Assembly (NCBI GenBank): GCA_964500645.1
Contig: CAZCOH010000001.1
Location: 62,001 to 126,000 of the forward strand
Length of the DNA: 64,000 nucleotides
From: CAYFIW01 sp964500645
GTDB taxonomy: Bacteria > Chloroflexota > Dehalococcoidia > Lucifugimonadales > UBA826
Direction of reading: 5' to 3'
Under the pieces are notes generated by a model that made no database searches, was not told the origin of the DNA, and was given only the letters and a program-made list of their open reading frames with translations. The translations under genes and the position numbers were made by a program. Positions 1-7,886 of the stretch are shown here, one piece after another; the stretch's first letter is position 1, and each line of letters opens with the position of its first letter.

Positions 1-1086
1 CCTCAGGGAGAAAACGTAAGAAGCTTCGTTGGCAGACCGGGAAGGCTACTTCTTCAAATTCACACAGATGAAGGAATTACAGGAATTGCGGAGGCAAGCC
101 GGAACCTAAAAATAGTGAAGGCGTACGTAGATGAATTAATAAAACCACTACTCGTAGGTACAGACCCATGTAGACCAAGAAAGATATGGGAACTGTTATC
201 TCTAGGTGAGGGACAACAGGCAACCAGATTTCCTTCTCAAATAGTAGGATCGATTGATGTGGCTCTCTGGGATATAAGTGGTAAAGCTGCCAACATGCCA
301 ATATACAAATTACTAGGAGGGGCTCGTAGGACAGATATACCTCTTTACTGGAGTAGAGGGAACGGATGGAGTAAATCCCCTGAAGAAATGCTGGAAGAAG
401 TTCAAGAAGGGTATGACAAAGGTTATCGTTCATTCAAAATAAGAATGGATTGGCGGGATTACAGACAGGACGCAGATCCAAAAAAAGACTTTGCTCTATT
501 TAAGAAATGTCGAGAATGGTTACCAGATGACTGTCCACTTAGTTTCGATGCTAACTGCGGTTATTCAGTTCCTACGGCTATCGAACAGGGTCGAAGATTT
601 GAAGAAATGGGAATTGCACACTTTGAGGAACCCTTACCTCAATACGATTTTCCCGGCCTAAAACAAGTGGTAGATGCTCTGGATTGTTCAGTGTCTACAG
701 GAGAGCAAGAAATATCGTCCTGGAGATTTAGAGATTTAATAGAGCTAGGAAATCCAGACATTCTACAGCCAGATGTTTTAAACGTGGGGGGATTATCTGA
801 AATGATCAGGGTTTATGAAATGGCTGTAGTTCACAATAAAATTGTCATGCCTCACAGTCCAAGCGTTGGGGCAAACTCAATGGCGAGTCTCCACCTTTAT
901 TCAACCGTCACAAACGCTGTCCGTCCTCACGAATTCTCCGAAGAATTTACTGGACCTGCTGAAGAGGTGTCAAAACTGTATAAGGAACCAGTCCTTCCGA
1001 AAAATGGAACGATCTCTCTTCCTGACAGGCCGGGTCTCGGACTCGAACTTGACCCCCAGGCATTAAAAGAATTTATAGAGGAATAA
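1..1086 (+). CDS. Enolase-superfamily enzyme, mandelate racemase/muconate-lactonizing type (5' partial)
   Basis: The frame is open from base 1, so the true start lies upstream; the first in-frame GTG at 115 is internal, because residues before it (LLLQIHTDEGITG) already match the family N-terminal capping domain. The barrel domain shows a FKIR lysine site, metal ligands in FDANCGY, FEEPLP and STGEQE, then Asp (QPDVLNVGG) and His (MPHSP) of the general acid/base dyad. The second lysine of the usual KxK pair is Arg here, as in several acid-sugar dehydratase subgroups. It probably dehydrates or racemises a carboxylic acid or sugar acid via an enolate. It leads a co-directional group with a GMC oxidoreductase. 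Family is clear; substrate is unknown. Confidence 0.9.
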   Translation, partial: PQGENVRSFVGRPGRLLLQIHTDEGITGIAEASRNLKIVKAYVDELIKPLLVGTDPCRPRKIWELLSLGEGQQATRFPSQIVGSIDVALWDISGKAANMPIYKLLGGARRTDIPLYWSRGNGWSKSPEEMLEEVQEGYDKGYRSFKIRMDWRDYRQDADPKKDFALFKKCREWLPDDCPLSFDANCGYSVPTAIEQGRRFEEMGIAHFEEPLPQYDFPGLKQVVDALDCSVSTGEQEISSWRFRDLIELGNPDILQPDVLNVGGLSEMIRVYEMAVVHNKIVMPHSPSVGANSMASLHLYSTVTNAVRPHEFSEEFTGPAEEVSKLYKEPVLPKNGTISLPDRPGLGLELDPQALKEFIEE

Positions 1087-1125
1087 CTGAACTCGTAAAA
1101 TAAACCGCAGGGGAATATTTTTTAG

Positions 1126-2691
1126 ATGAAATACGACACAATTATTATTGGAGCAGGATCAGCAGGCTCAATCCTGGCTACAAGACTATCAGAAGACCCG
1201 ACGAAGTCTGTCCTACTACTGGAATCTGGGCCCGACTATCCAGATATGGATAGCTTGCCAGACGAAGTCAAATACGGGTATGCAACAGGAACAGAAATCA
1301 CAACAAGTGACCATAATTGGCAATTTACAGCTAGAGGCACAGACGACGCGGAAATACTTGTACCAAGAGGGAAAGTTACTGGAGGATCGAGCGCAATAAA
1401 CGGGCAAATATTTCTGAGAGGCATACCAGAAGACTACGACAATTGGGAAAGTGAAGGTAATAAAGGCTGGAACTACCAAAACATGTTGCCATATTTCAAC
1501 AAAGTCGAGACAGACACAACATACCAGGACGATCCCGGAGACTTCCATGGTTCAGAAGGACCGATAATATGTCACCGATTTCCCAGAGAAGAGTGGCTAA
1601 CAGGGTCCCAGGCCTTTGAAAAAGCTTGTCTTGAAGCCGGGTTTTCGTCCTGCGAAGATGCTAACGCCCCAGGAACTACCGGAGTGGGACCTCTCCCTCT
1701 AAACAATCCGAACGGAATTAGATGGTCAACAGCAATTGGATATCTTGGTCTCTCCAGACATAGATTAAACCTCACTATCAGACCTAATGTGGATGTTAAA
1801 AAAATACTTTTTGATACCTCTAGTGGTACTCCTCGGGCCACAGGTGTAGAAGTGGTCTCCGACGAAGAAACTTTTGCAATAGAGGGTGAAGAAATAATTT
1901 TGAGTGCCGGAGCGGCAATTTCACCACAGATCCTGATGCTTAGTGGAGTGGGACCTTCAGATCATCTTGCTGAACACGGAATTGAAAGTGTAGTAAATCT
2001 ACCCGGGGTGGGTCAAAATCTGGCAGATCATCCCATGCTTTATGTTACTTGGCGTACCAAACCAGAAGTTGATCTTGACGCTCTCGGACCTAGGATACAG
2101 TTAACCTTAAGATATACGGCTGAAGGATCTGATCTAGAAAACGACATGATTGTTTACATGATGTGTGCTGCAAGTGATAGACCGGAACGGGGTGGATTAA
2201 GAAGTAATCCGATAGGTCTGCAAACAAATTTGTGCGTAAATTTGGCCAAAGGTAAGGGAGAAATAAGATTGAATTCTTCCGATTACCGAGACCAGCCTCA
2301 TCTGGATTACAACTACCTAGATGAAGAAGAAGATCGCCGGCGTTTTAGAGATGGTATACGAATGCTAGTCAATCTTGAAAACAGCGCAGACATGGCAGCT
2401 TTGATAGAGGAAAGAATAACTCCTTTAGATTCTGACCTTGAATCAGATGAAGCAATGAATGCATGGATGAGGAAAGATGTAACAACAGGACATCACATTT
2501 CGTGCACTAACAAAATGGGTCCTGCTACAGATGAAATGGCAGTCGTAGACGAATCAGGCCGAGTTAGAGGAACTCTAGGACTCAGAGTTGTGGACGCCTC
2601 AATAATGCCTGAATGCGTACGAGCAAATATAAACGTCACTGTAATGACGATGGCAGAACGGATATCTGATCTAATAAAACAGGGAGAATAG
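1126..2691 (+). CDS. GMC-family FAD-dependent oxidoreductase (choline/alcohol dehydrogenase-like)
   Basis: The 521-residue product opens with the FAD dinucleotide-binding motif IIGAGSAGSILATRL and the GMC signature PRGKVTGGSSAINGQIFLRG. The C-terminal half carries TGHHISCTNKMG, with the expected active-site His, and the closing VVDASIMPECVRANINVTVMTMAERI block. Length is normal for choline or aromatic alcohol dehydrogenases. It oxidises an alcohol to an aldehyde using FAD. No signal peptide is seen, so it should be cytoplasmic. It lies 39 bp after the enolase-superfamily gene and 3 bp before the next one, so it is probably in an operon. The substrate cannot be read from sequence. Confidence 0.9.
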   Translation: MKYDTIIIGAGSAGSILATRLSEDPTKSVLLLESGPDYPDMDSLPDEVKYGYATGTEITTSDHNWQFTARGTDDAEILVPRGKVTGGSSAINGQIFLRGIPEDYDNWESEGNKGWNYQNMLPYFNKVETDTTYQDDPGDFHGSEGPIICHRFPREEWLTGSQAFEKACLEAGFSSCEDANAPGTTGVGPLPLNNPNGIRWSTAIGYLGLSRHRLNLTIRPNVDVKKILFDTSSGTPRATGVEVVSDEETFAIEGEEIILSAGAAISPQILMLSGVGPSDHLAEHGIESVVNLPGVGQNLADHPMLYVTWRTKPEVDLDALGPRIQLTLRYTAEGSDLENDMIVYMMCAASDRPERGGLRSNPIGLQTNLCVNLAKGKGEIRLNSSDYRDQPHLDYNYLDEEEDRRRFRDGIRMLVNLENSADMAALIEERITPLDSDLESDEAMNAWMRKDVTTGHHISCTNKMGPATDEMAVVDESGRVRGTLGLRVVDASIMPECVRANINVTVMTMAERISDLIKQGE

Positions 2692-2694
2692 ATA

Positions 2695-3078
2695 ATGTCA
2701 GAATCTTTCGAGCGGGGACTTCAAACCAGGAAAGAAGTTCTGGGCGCAGAATACGTGGAAAATTCCATAAAAAATGCTACTCCTTTTGATCTACCATTTC
2801 AGGAATTTGTCACTGAGTCAGCCTGGGGCAATGTCTGGACCAAAGGGCCCCTAGATAGAAAGACAAAAAGCATAATAACTTTGTCTGTACTCGTAGCGTT
2901 AAGAGCCGAAGATGAGATAGCACTCCATATCCGTGGGGCAGTAAACAATGGAGTAACCCCTGAAGAAATTATGGGTCTGTTGATACATGCCTCGGTTTAC
3001 GCAGGGGTACCATCATCACTGTCAGCAGTCCGAGTGGCCAAAAGAGTATTAACTGAAATGGGGAAAATAAACACATAA
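2695..3078 (+). CDS. Carboxymuconolactone decarboxylase / AhpD-like protein
   Basis: This is a 127-residue, all-helical protein with the CMD domain (LDRKTKSIITLSVLVALRAEDEIALHIRGAVNNGVTPEE is the core, ending in IHASVYAGVPSSLSAV). It resembles 4-carboxymuconolactone decarboxylase (PcaC) more than AhpD, because the CxxC redox pair is absent. PcaC decarboxylates a lactone in protocatechuate breakdown, but many stand-alone CMD proteins have other or unknown roles. The ATG is 3 bp after the GMC stop, with AGGGAG inside the upstream gene as ribosome site. Its position suggests it acts on the product of the two preceding enzymes. Confidence 0.85.
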   Translation: MSESFERGLQTRKEVLGAEYVENSIKNATPFDLPFQEFVTESAWGNVWTKGPLDRKTKSIITLSVLVALRAEDEIALHIRGAVNNGVTPEEIMGLLIHASVYAGVPSSLSAVRVAKRVLTEMGKINT

Positions 3079-3152
3079 CATAGATAGTATGAGAGACTAA
3101 TCACAACATCCTTCTTTCCGAAATATCACTACTAGCGTTAGGAAGTATCAAA

Positions 3153-3398
3153 ATGGGGAAAATAAAAGTTTTTGGTACCACATGGTGTGGAGACTGTCAT
3201 AGGGCCAAGTCATTTATGGATGAACATGACATTGCATATGACTGGACTGATGTAGATGCTGAACCTGAATTCCAAGACTACATCATTAAGTTAAATGGCG
3301 GAAATATGACGGTACCAACCATAATATTTGAAGACGGTTCAGTTCTTTTTGAACCCACAAATGAGGCTCTGGCTGAAAAATTCTCTATTGAGATCTGA
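3153..3398 (+). CDS. Glutaredoxin-like (mycoredoxin-type) thiol oxidoreductase
   Basis: An 81-residue thioredoxin-fold protein: N-terminal strand IKVFGTTWCGDCHRAK with active-site Cys-Gly-Asp-Cys, cis-Pro segment TVPTIIFEDGSVL, and C-terminal helix. The WCxxC pattern and size fit NrdH/mycoredoxin-type glutaredoxins, which reduce disulfides or mixed disulfides. TAGGAAG precedes the ATG. Its TGA is immediately followed by the stop of the convergent neighbour, with no intervening base. The link to the upstream catabolic genes is only positional. Confidence 0.85.
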   Translation: MGKIKVFGTTWCGDCHRAKSFMDEHDIAYDWTDVDAEPEFQDYIIKLNGGNMTVPTIIFEDGSVLFEPTNEALAEKFSIEI

Positions 3399-4502
3399 TC
3401 ACCTGTCCCGAGCTGTGTGTTGAAATTTTCCAGTAACAAAACCAGAAGAATCAACCACCTTTGTGTAAGGAAATTTAACTGTGAGGGTACACGCGTGGCC
3501 AGGGGCAGCGAGCACAAAATCTCCAACATTTAACGAATGTCCGTTTAGTTTCACAACTCCGTGTTCCTCACTCTGCTGAACAAGTTCTGAGTCAGGAAAA
3601 TTAATTAATTTAAACCGGTGTTCCAAGGGCTGATCTGATGAACATGCTTTAGACCCGATGTCTAATGTGACTGTGTCCATTTCGTCATCACGATCCACCA
3701 CCTGTCCCAAAATCAGGCTCGCTATTTTAAAATTCAATTCATCCATTTCTGAATTTCTAGTATCCCAATAGATCCAAGTACCGGGAGTGACCCTTATATT
3801 GGGGCAGCCTATATAACCACTAAATGACCACGAACCTCCGGCAAGGTTATCTGCAAATGGGATTTTGTTCACCTCTGCATATTCCCATATGTCCTCAAAT
3901 TTCTTTACATTGCGATTAATTATGGTTTCCCTTTCATAAACACCAGAAATATAGAGTGTTTCGCCATCAAATACATGAAGTCCTACAGGGCTTAAGGATT
4001 CCGTATTAGCAATCTCAGTATAAAAACTCTTTGCATACTCACCAGGTTGAACTCCAGTTCTTCTCATCCCGGTATCCAGGTCCATATAGACTCCCATGGA
4101 TAGCCCATTCTCCTTCATTGTTGAGGAAAGTACTTTAAGGTGCTGTGGAGTACTAACAATCGACTTGATGTCTATTTTAGGGTGCCCTTCTTTAAGTTTA
4201 GCCATCCTTTCAAGCTTAAGTGGATGAATTACCGGATACGCTATTATTATTTCTTCAGCTCCAGCATCAACAGCCATTTCAGCCTCGCGAAGAGTAGAAC
4301 ATTTAAATGACTTAATCCCCATTGCTATCTGTATTTTTAATACTTCCTGAGACTTATGGGTCTTCAGGTGGGGTACTACACCCTCCGCTCCACACATGCG
4401 AATTATTTCCTCTATGTTATGGCGAACTAAGTCGGAATAAGTCAGCATAGCCGGGGTATCAATTAGTTCTGGATTCTGTAGTTTGTAATCTCCAAACTCC
4501 AT
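3399..4502 (-). CDS. D-threonine aldolase / D-serine dehydratase-like PLP enzyme
   Basis: This 367-residue protein has the alanine-racemase-type PLP barrel at the N-terminus (YSDLVRHNIEEI, then VPHLKTHKSQEV with the PLP lysine). A C-terminal D-serine-dehydratase-like domain follows; its PGHACTLTVKFP segment holds the His-x-Cys metal pair of this family. Such enzymes cleave D-threonine-like beta-hydroxy-amino acids or deaminate D-serine and need a divalent metal. AGGAGGTGG lies just before the ATG, one of the strongest ribosome sites here. It starts 11 bp after the double CoA-transferase and is probably co-transcribed. The exact reaction is uncertain. Confidence 0.87.
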   Translation of the reverse strand: MEFGDYKLQNPELIDTPAMLTYSDLVRHNIEEIIRMCGAEGVVPHLKTHKSQEVLKIQIAMGIKSFKCSTLREAEMAVDAGAEEIIIAYPVIHPLKLERMAKLKEGHPKIDIKSIVSTPQHLKVLSSTMKENGLSMGVYMDLDTGMRRTGVQPGEYAKSFYTEIANTESLSPVGLHVFDGETLYISGVYERETIINRNVKKFEDIWEYAEVNKIPFADNLAGGSWSFSGYIGCPNIRVTPGTWIYWDTRNSEMDELNFKIASLILGQVVDRDDEMDTVTLDIGSKACSSDQPLEHRFKLINFPDSELVQQSEEHGVVKLNGHSLNVGDFVLAAPGHACTLTVKFPYTKVVDSSGFVTGKFQHTARDR

Positions 4503-4513
4503 ATAACCACCTC

Positions 4514-6916
4514 CTAAATGGCGGGATCAGTACCTATATGCCCAAGGTCTTTCATTTTCTGAATAATATTCTCATTCCTATCTACCAAATCCCGCAGAAT
4601 GGATTCGGTATGTTCACCAAGTGTAGGTGCAGGTGCCCGAACTGTCGCGCTTGTTCTACTATAGTTCCAGGGAGGAGACACGTAGTAATAAGCGCCTGAA
4701 TCTCGATGAAGAAATTCTTCATATAACTCCATGTCATAAAATTCTTGTTTGGTCGCGACTTGGAGAGTATCCAGAACAACTTCACATGGAATTCCATTCT
4801 CGCGAATTTTTTCAGCAACCGTGACAGCATCGATTTTCTTAATCATTTCAGAAATAATATTATCTAGATCTACACCATTTTTCTGTCTAAGTTCTCTAGT
4901 TAAAAATCTATAATCTGACTTCAGGTCTTCGATTCCTAAAACTAGACATAAAGAATTCCATTCATTTTGATCGGTAACTGTCAATGCAACCCATTTATTA
5001 TCCCGGGACTTGTAACATCCCTGTGGTCCAGCATTTCTTTGAAAATTACCTTGACGGCCTGGCGTTGATCCATTATGAGATGCATCTACTAAATATTCAG
5101 CCAGAAGGCTCATAGTACCTTCCTGCTGAGAAACTTCAACGCACTGACCTTTACCAGTTACAAGCCTGTGTCTCAACGCGGTCAACACTGCCCCCGCAGA
5201 CAAAATCCCACAATAGGCGTCTGTGTGCATAATCCCTGAGTTAAGAGGTGGCCCGCCGGGATATCCAATCAAATGCGACATCCCTGACACCGGTTCTGTC
5301 GTACCACCATTACCGGGAAAAGTTGAATAGGGACCGTAGGTACCGTACGTTGGCATCCTTAACATAACAATCGATGGATTTACTTTGCGCAATGATTCGT
5401 AATCCAATCCCAGGTTCCCTATGACCCGACCTGAAAAATTCTCTACAAAAACATCACTGATTTTTATTAGATCCAGTAAAGCTGCCTTACATTCTTCATC
5501 ATTTAGATCCAGAGTCATACCCTTCTTATTTCTATTAACTGAATTGTATTGCGCATTCCTGTTCCAGGGTCTATCACCAGGATCATTATCTGCATACATC
5601 CCATTTAGTCGGGGTGGTAGCCCTCCCCTCCAGGGATCCAGTCTGTGTACTGACTCAACCTGAATCACATCCATTCCTAGATCACCAAGTAGCTGCGTAG
5701 AATAAGCTCCAGCCCAAGCCTGAGTAAGTACGGTAGCCCTTAATCCGTCCAACGGTCCTTTCCCTATAGGGTGATGGTCACTAAAAGTATTTATGTTTAG
5801 GGCATCCAACATATTTGAAATAATCTCGGTTCTTTCCAATTTAAGTGGTGCAGAATTTCGGAAAGCCGATGGAGATGAGGTCATTTTTGATGGATTGGAT
5901 GGCATTTTTATTCTCTCATCATCGTTGTAGGAAAATAATGCCTCTCTTTCGCCAAGATGCTTGTCATTGATCAAGTCATCAATGGAATTAGCCGGTCCTA
6001 CCATTATTCGTAGAGGACTAAGTTCGGTTAGCAGTTCCTCTCTTGTGTATTTAGCCAATTGAGGAAGAAGAATCCTGGATAGTTCAGCCTCATTTTCCCT
6101 TCTCTTAGCTGCAGTATCGAATCTTTCGTCCCGGGCAAAGTCAGGATCTCCAAGAAAAACCCATAGAAGTTCCCATGTTGGTTCGTGTCTGACACTTAGA
6201 GAAACGTACCCGTCCTTACAGGGAAACAAACCGAAGTGAAGACCCTGCTCCCGTCTCTTGATTGGCTGTCCCGTATGAAGAGATCCAAGTAAATAAGGGC
6301 TGTAACTGGACAGTGAAGAGTGGAGTAAAGAGACGCCCAATCGTTGACCAATCCCCGTAGTATCCCTGTGAATAAGAGCTGCCACTATCCCTGAAAAGGC
6401 ATTTGCCCCCGCTGTGAATTCAGTTTCCATTCCAGGTTCTTTCAGAGGATATCCTTTGTTAGTACCATTCACGCTGCAATAACCCGATATCGCCTGGATT
6501 GTAAGATCACTATACGGTCGGTCCGACCATTCATTTCCTCTGCCAAACGGTGTTATAGAGCAAACGATGGCGTCTTCTGAAACACCTGACATCATAATCT
6601 TTACGTCAGCACGGTGGTGTTCTATATCCGAAAAATCTTCAACAACAATATCAATGCGGCTTAGAAATTCTGCAGGATCTTCTTTCAGTGATTCCGGCAA
6701 ATTTGACTTATTAAAGTTAAGAAAGTGATACATACCACTTTCTACTGGATGATTCTCCACATGTATTACGGGGCCATAATCTAGCGATACATCTTTCCTA
6801 CCGGGAAGTGAAACCTTGAAAACCTCGGCTCCAAAATCAGCCAGTAGGCGAGAGCAAAAAGATGCGGCGAACCCAGACGAAATATCTAAAACTTTAAGGT
6901 CAGAAAAGGCAGACAT
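4514..6916 (-). CDS. Fused double CaiB/BaiF class III CoA-transferase
   Basis: At 800 residues this is twice the family length, with two tandem CaiB/BaiF modules at about 1-375 and 388-790. Each has the N-terminal nucleotide-binding segment (DFGAEVFKV and DLGMDVIQVES) and the TGxGQ motif (near residues 187-191 and 589-593). Class III enzymes transfer CoA between carboxylic acids through an aspartyl-CoA intermediate. By alignment from TGxGQ, the catalytic Asp is present in module 2 (HTDAYCG, Asp566) but is Glu166 in module 1 (METEFTAG). Module 1 may therefore be structural or altered. Its start overlaps the upstream hydratase stop as TGATG, so translation is likely coupled. The substrate is unknown. 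Confidence 0.9.
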   Translation of the reverse strand: MSAFSDLKVLDISSGFAASFCSRLLADFGAEVFKVSLPGRKDVSLDYGPVIHVENHPVESGMYHFLNFNKSNLPESLKEDPAEFLSRIDIVVEDFSDIEHHRADVKIMMSGVSEDAIVCSITPFGRGNEWSDRPYSDLTIQAISGYCSVNGTNKGYPLKEPGMETEFTAGANAFSGIVAALIHRDTTGIGQRLGVSLLHSSLSSYSPYLLGSLHTGQPIKRREQGLHFGLFPCKDGYVSLSVRHEPTWELLWVFLGDPDFARDERFDTAAKRRENEAELSRILLPQLAKYTREELLTELSPLRIMVGPANSIDDLINDKHLGEREALFSYNDDERIKMPSNPSKMTSSPSAFRNSAPLKLERTEIISNMLDALNINTFSDHHPIGKGPLDGLRATVLTQAWAGAYSTQLLGDLGMDVIQVESVHRLDPWRGGLPPRLNGMYADNDPGDRPWNRNAQYNSVNRNKKGMTLDLNDEECKAALLDLIKISDVFVENFSGRVIGNLGLDYESLRKVNPSIVMLRMPTYGTYGPYSTFPGNGGTTEPVSGMSHLIGYPGGPPLNSGIMHTDAYCGILSAGAVLTALRHRLVTGKGQCVEVSQQEGTMSLLAEYLVDASHNGSTPGRQGNFQRNAGPQGCYKSRDNKWVALTVTDQNEWNSLCLVLGIEDLKSDYRFLTRELRQKNGVDLDNIISEMIKKIDAVTVAEKIRENGIPCEVVLDTLQVATKQEFYDMELYEEFLHRDSGAYYYVSPPWNYSRTSATVRAPAPTLGEHTESILRDLVDRNENIIQKMKDLGHIGTDPAI

Positions 6917-7743
6917 CAGTTTCTGTCACCAAATCTTTCATCTCGTTTTGCCGCCCTCTCTTTTGAGGTAATCCTCTCACCTTCGTACATCTCCCTTCTG
7001 TGAGACAATCCGAGCGCATGATTATGAAACCCGGATATTATGCTGTTCCGATAGCCCATCTGATCCTGGAGTTGATTAACCGAAGCCTTTGACAAACGAA
7101 GGGCAAATGGATCTTGTAAAGCTATTCTCTGAGCAAGCTTCATTGTCTCTTCTACCAAATCTTCCCTGGGAACAACTCTGTTAACCAGTCCCATTGTTTC
7201 TGCCTCTTTAGCAGTAATCCAGTCTCCGGTAAAAAGGTATTCTTTGGCTTTCCGCACCCCTATCTCATAGGGTAGTGCGAGGTACTGCACGTGAGGACCA
7301 CCCCACCGGACGGTACGGTCGCTGAAACGAGCATCTTCTGAGGCAACTATCAAGTCACATGATGCCGCAAGTATTATTCCTCCCATGATGCAATAACCAT
7401 GAACCTGCGCTATTGTAGGTTTCGGGAAATCTCTCCACCTGAGAGTGTTTGCAACGTTCTGTTGCCAGCTTCTCTCGTATTCCCCTGCGGTACCGGGAGC
7501 ATACGGCCTGTCCTCGCGGTCTTTCATTTCCTGAGGACTACCGAGATCGTGGCCCGCCGAAAAATGATCTCCTGCCCCTGCGATAATTACCACTTTTACG
7601 GAATCATCTAGCCTGGCATTTTCGAAAGCATCATCAAGTTCCTCTCGCATAATCCGACTCTGAGCATTTAGAACCTCAGGTCTATTTACGGTGATTGTCA
7701 GAACCGATTCATTCTGAGAAAGTATCAAGTCTGTATATTCCAT
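6916..7743 (-). CDS. Enoyl-CoA hydratase/isomerase (crotonase superfamily)
   Basis: The chosen ATG at 7743 (MEYTDLILS) has AAGGGG at proper spacing; an in-frame GTG at 7773 lacks a ribosome site. The product is 275 residues. Oxyanion-hole segments are seen as AGAGDHFSAGHDLGS and HGYCIMGGIILAASCDLIVAS, and an alpha-helical tail follows. Crotonases hydrate enoyl-CoA or carry out related chemistry. The usual first catalytic Glu region (after SDRTVRWGGPHV) is not clearly conserved, so the reaction may not be simple hydration. It is the first gene of a three-gene minus-strand unit with the double CoA-transferase, which would supply CoA thioesters. Confidence 0.87.
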   Translation of the reverse strand: MEYTDLILSQNESVLTITVNRPEVLNAQSRIMREELDDAFENARLDDSVKVVIIAGAGDHFSAGHDLGSPQEMKDREDRPYAPGTAGEYERSWQQNVANTLRWRDFPKPTIAQVHGYCIMGGIILAASCDLIVASEDARFSDRTVRWGGPHVQYLALPYEIGVRKAKEYLFTGDWITAKEAETMGLVNRVVPREDLVEETMKLAQRIALQDPFALRLSKASVNQLQDQMGYRNSIISGFHNHALGLSHRREMYEGERITSKERAAKRDERFGDRN

Positions 7744-7886
7744 ATCAGTCTTACCCCTTGTAAACTTCGCCACTTACGCACTTCGTTTTATTTCAAAAAG
7801 TCGGCTCGATTATACTCATCATTGATCAGTATTTCAGATGTGATTAAATAACCTCAAAATAAAGATCCGGAGGCATATTAGCTACC

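Noticed and set aside
1..1086. Start of the first gene at GTG 115
   Set aside because: Codons 1-114 in the same frame already encode the conserved family N-terminus, so the gene begins before the window.
7773..7886. Regulatory site between the hydratase and sulfatase genes
   Set aside because: AT-rich and holding a TGATCA, but I found no well-spaced promoter or convincing palindrome to report.
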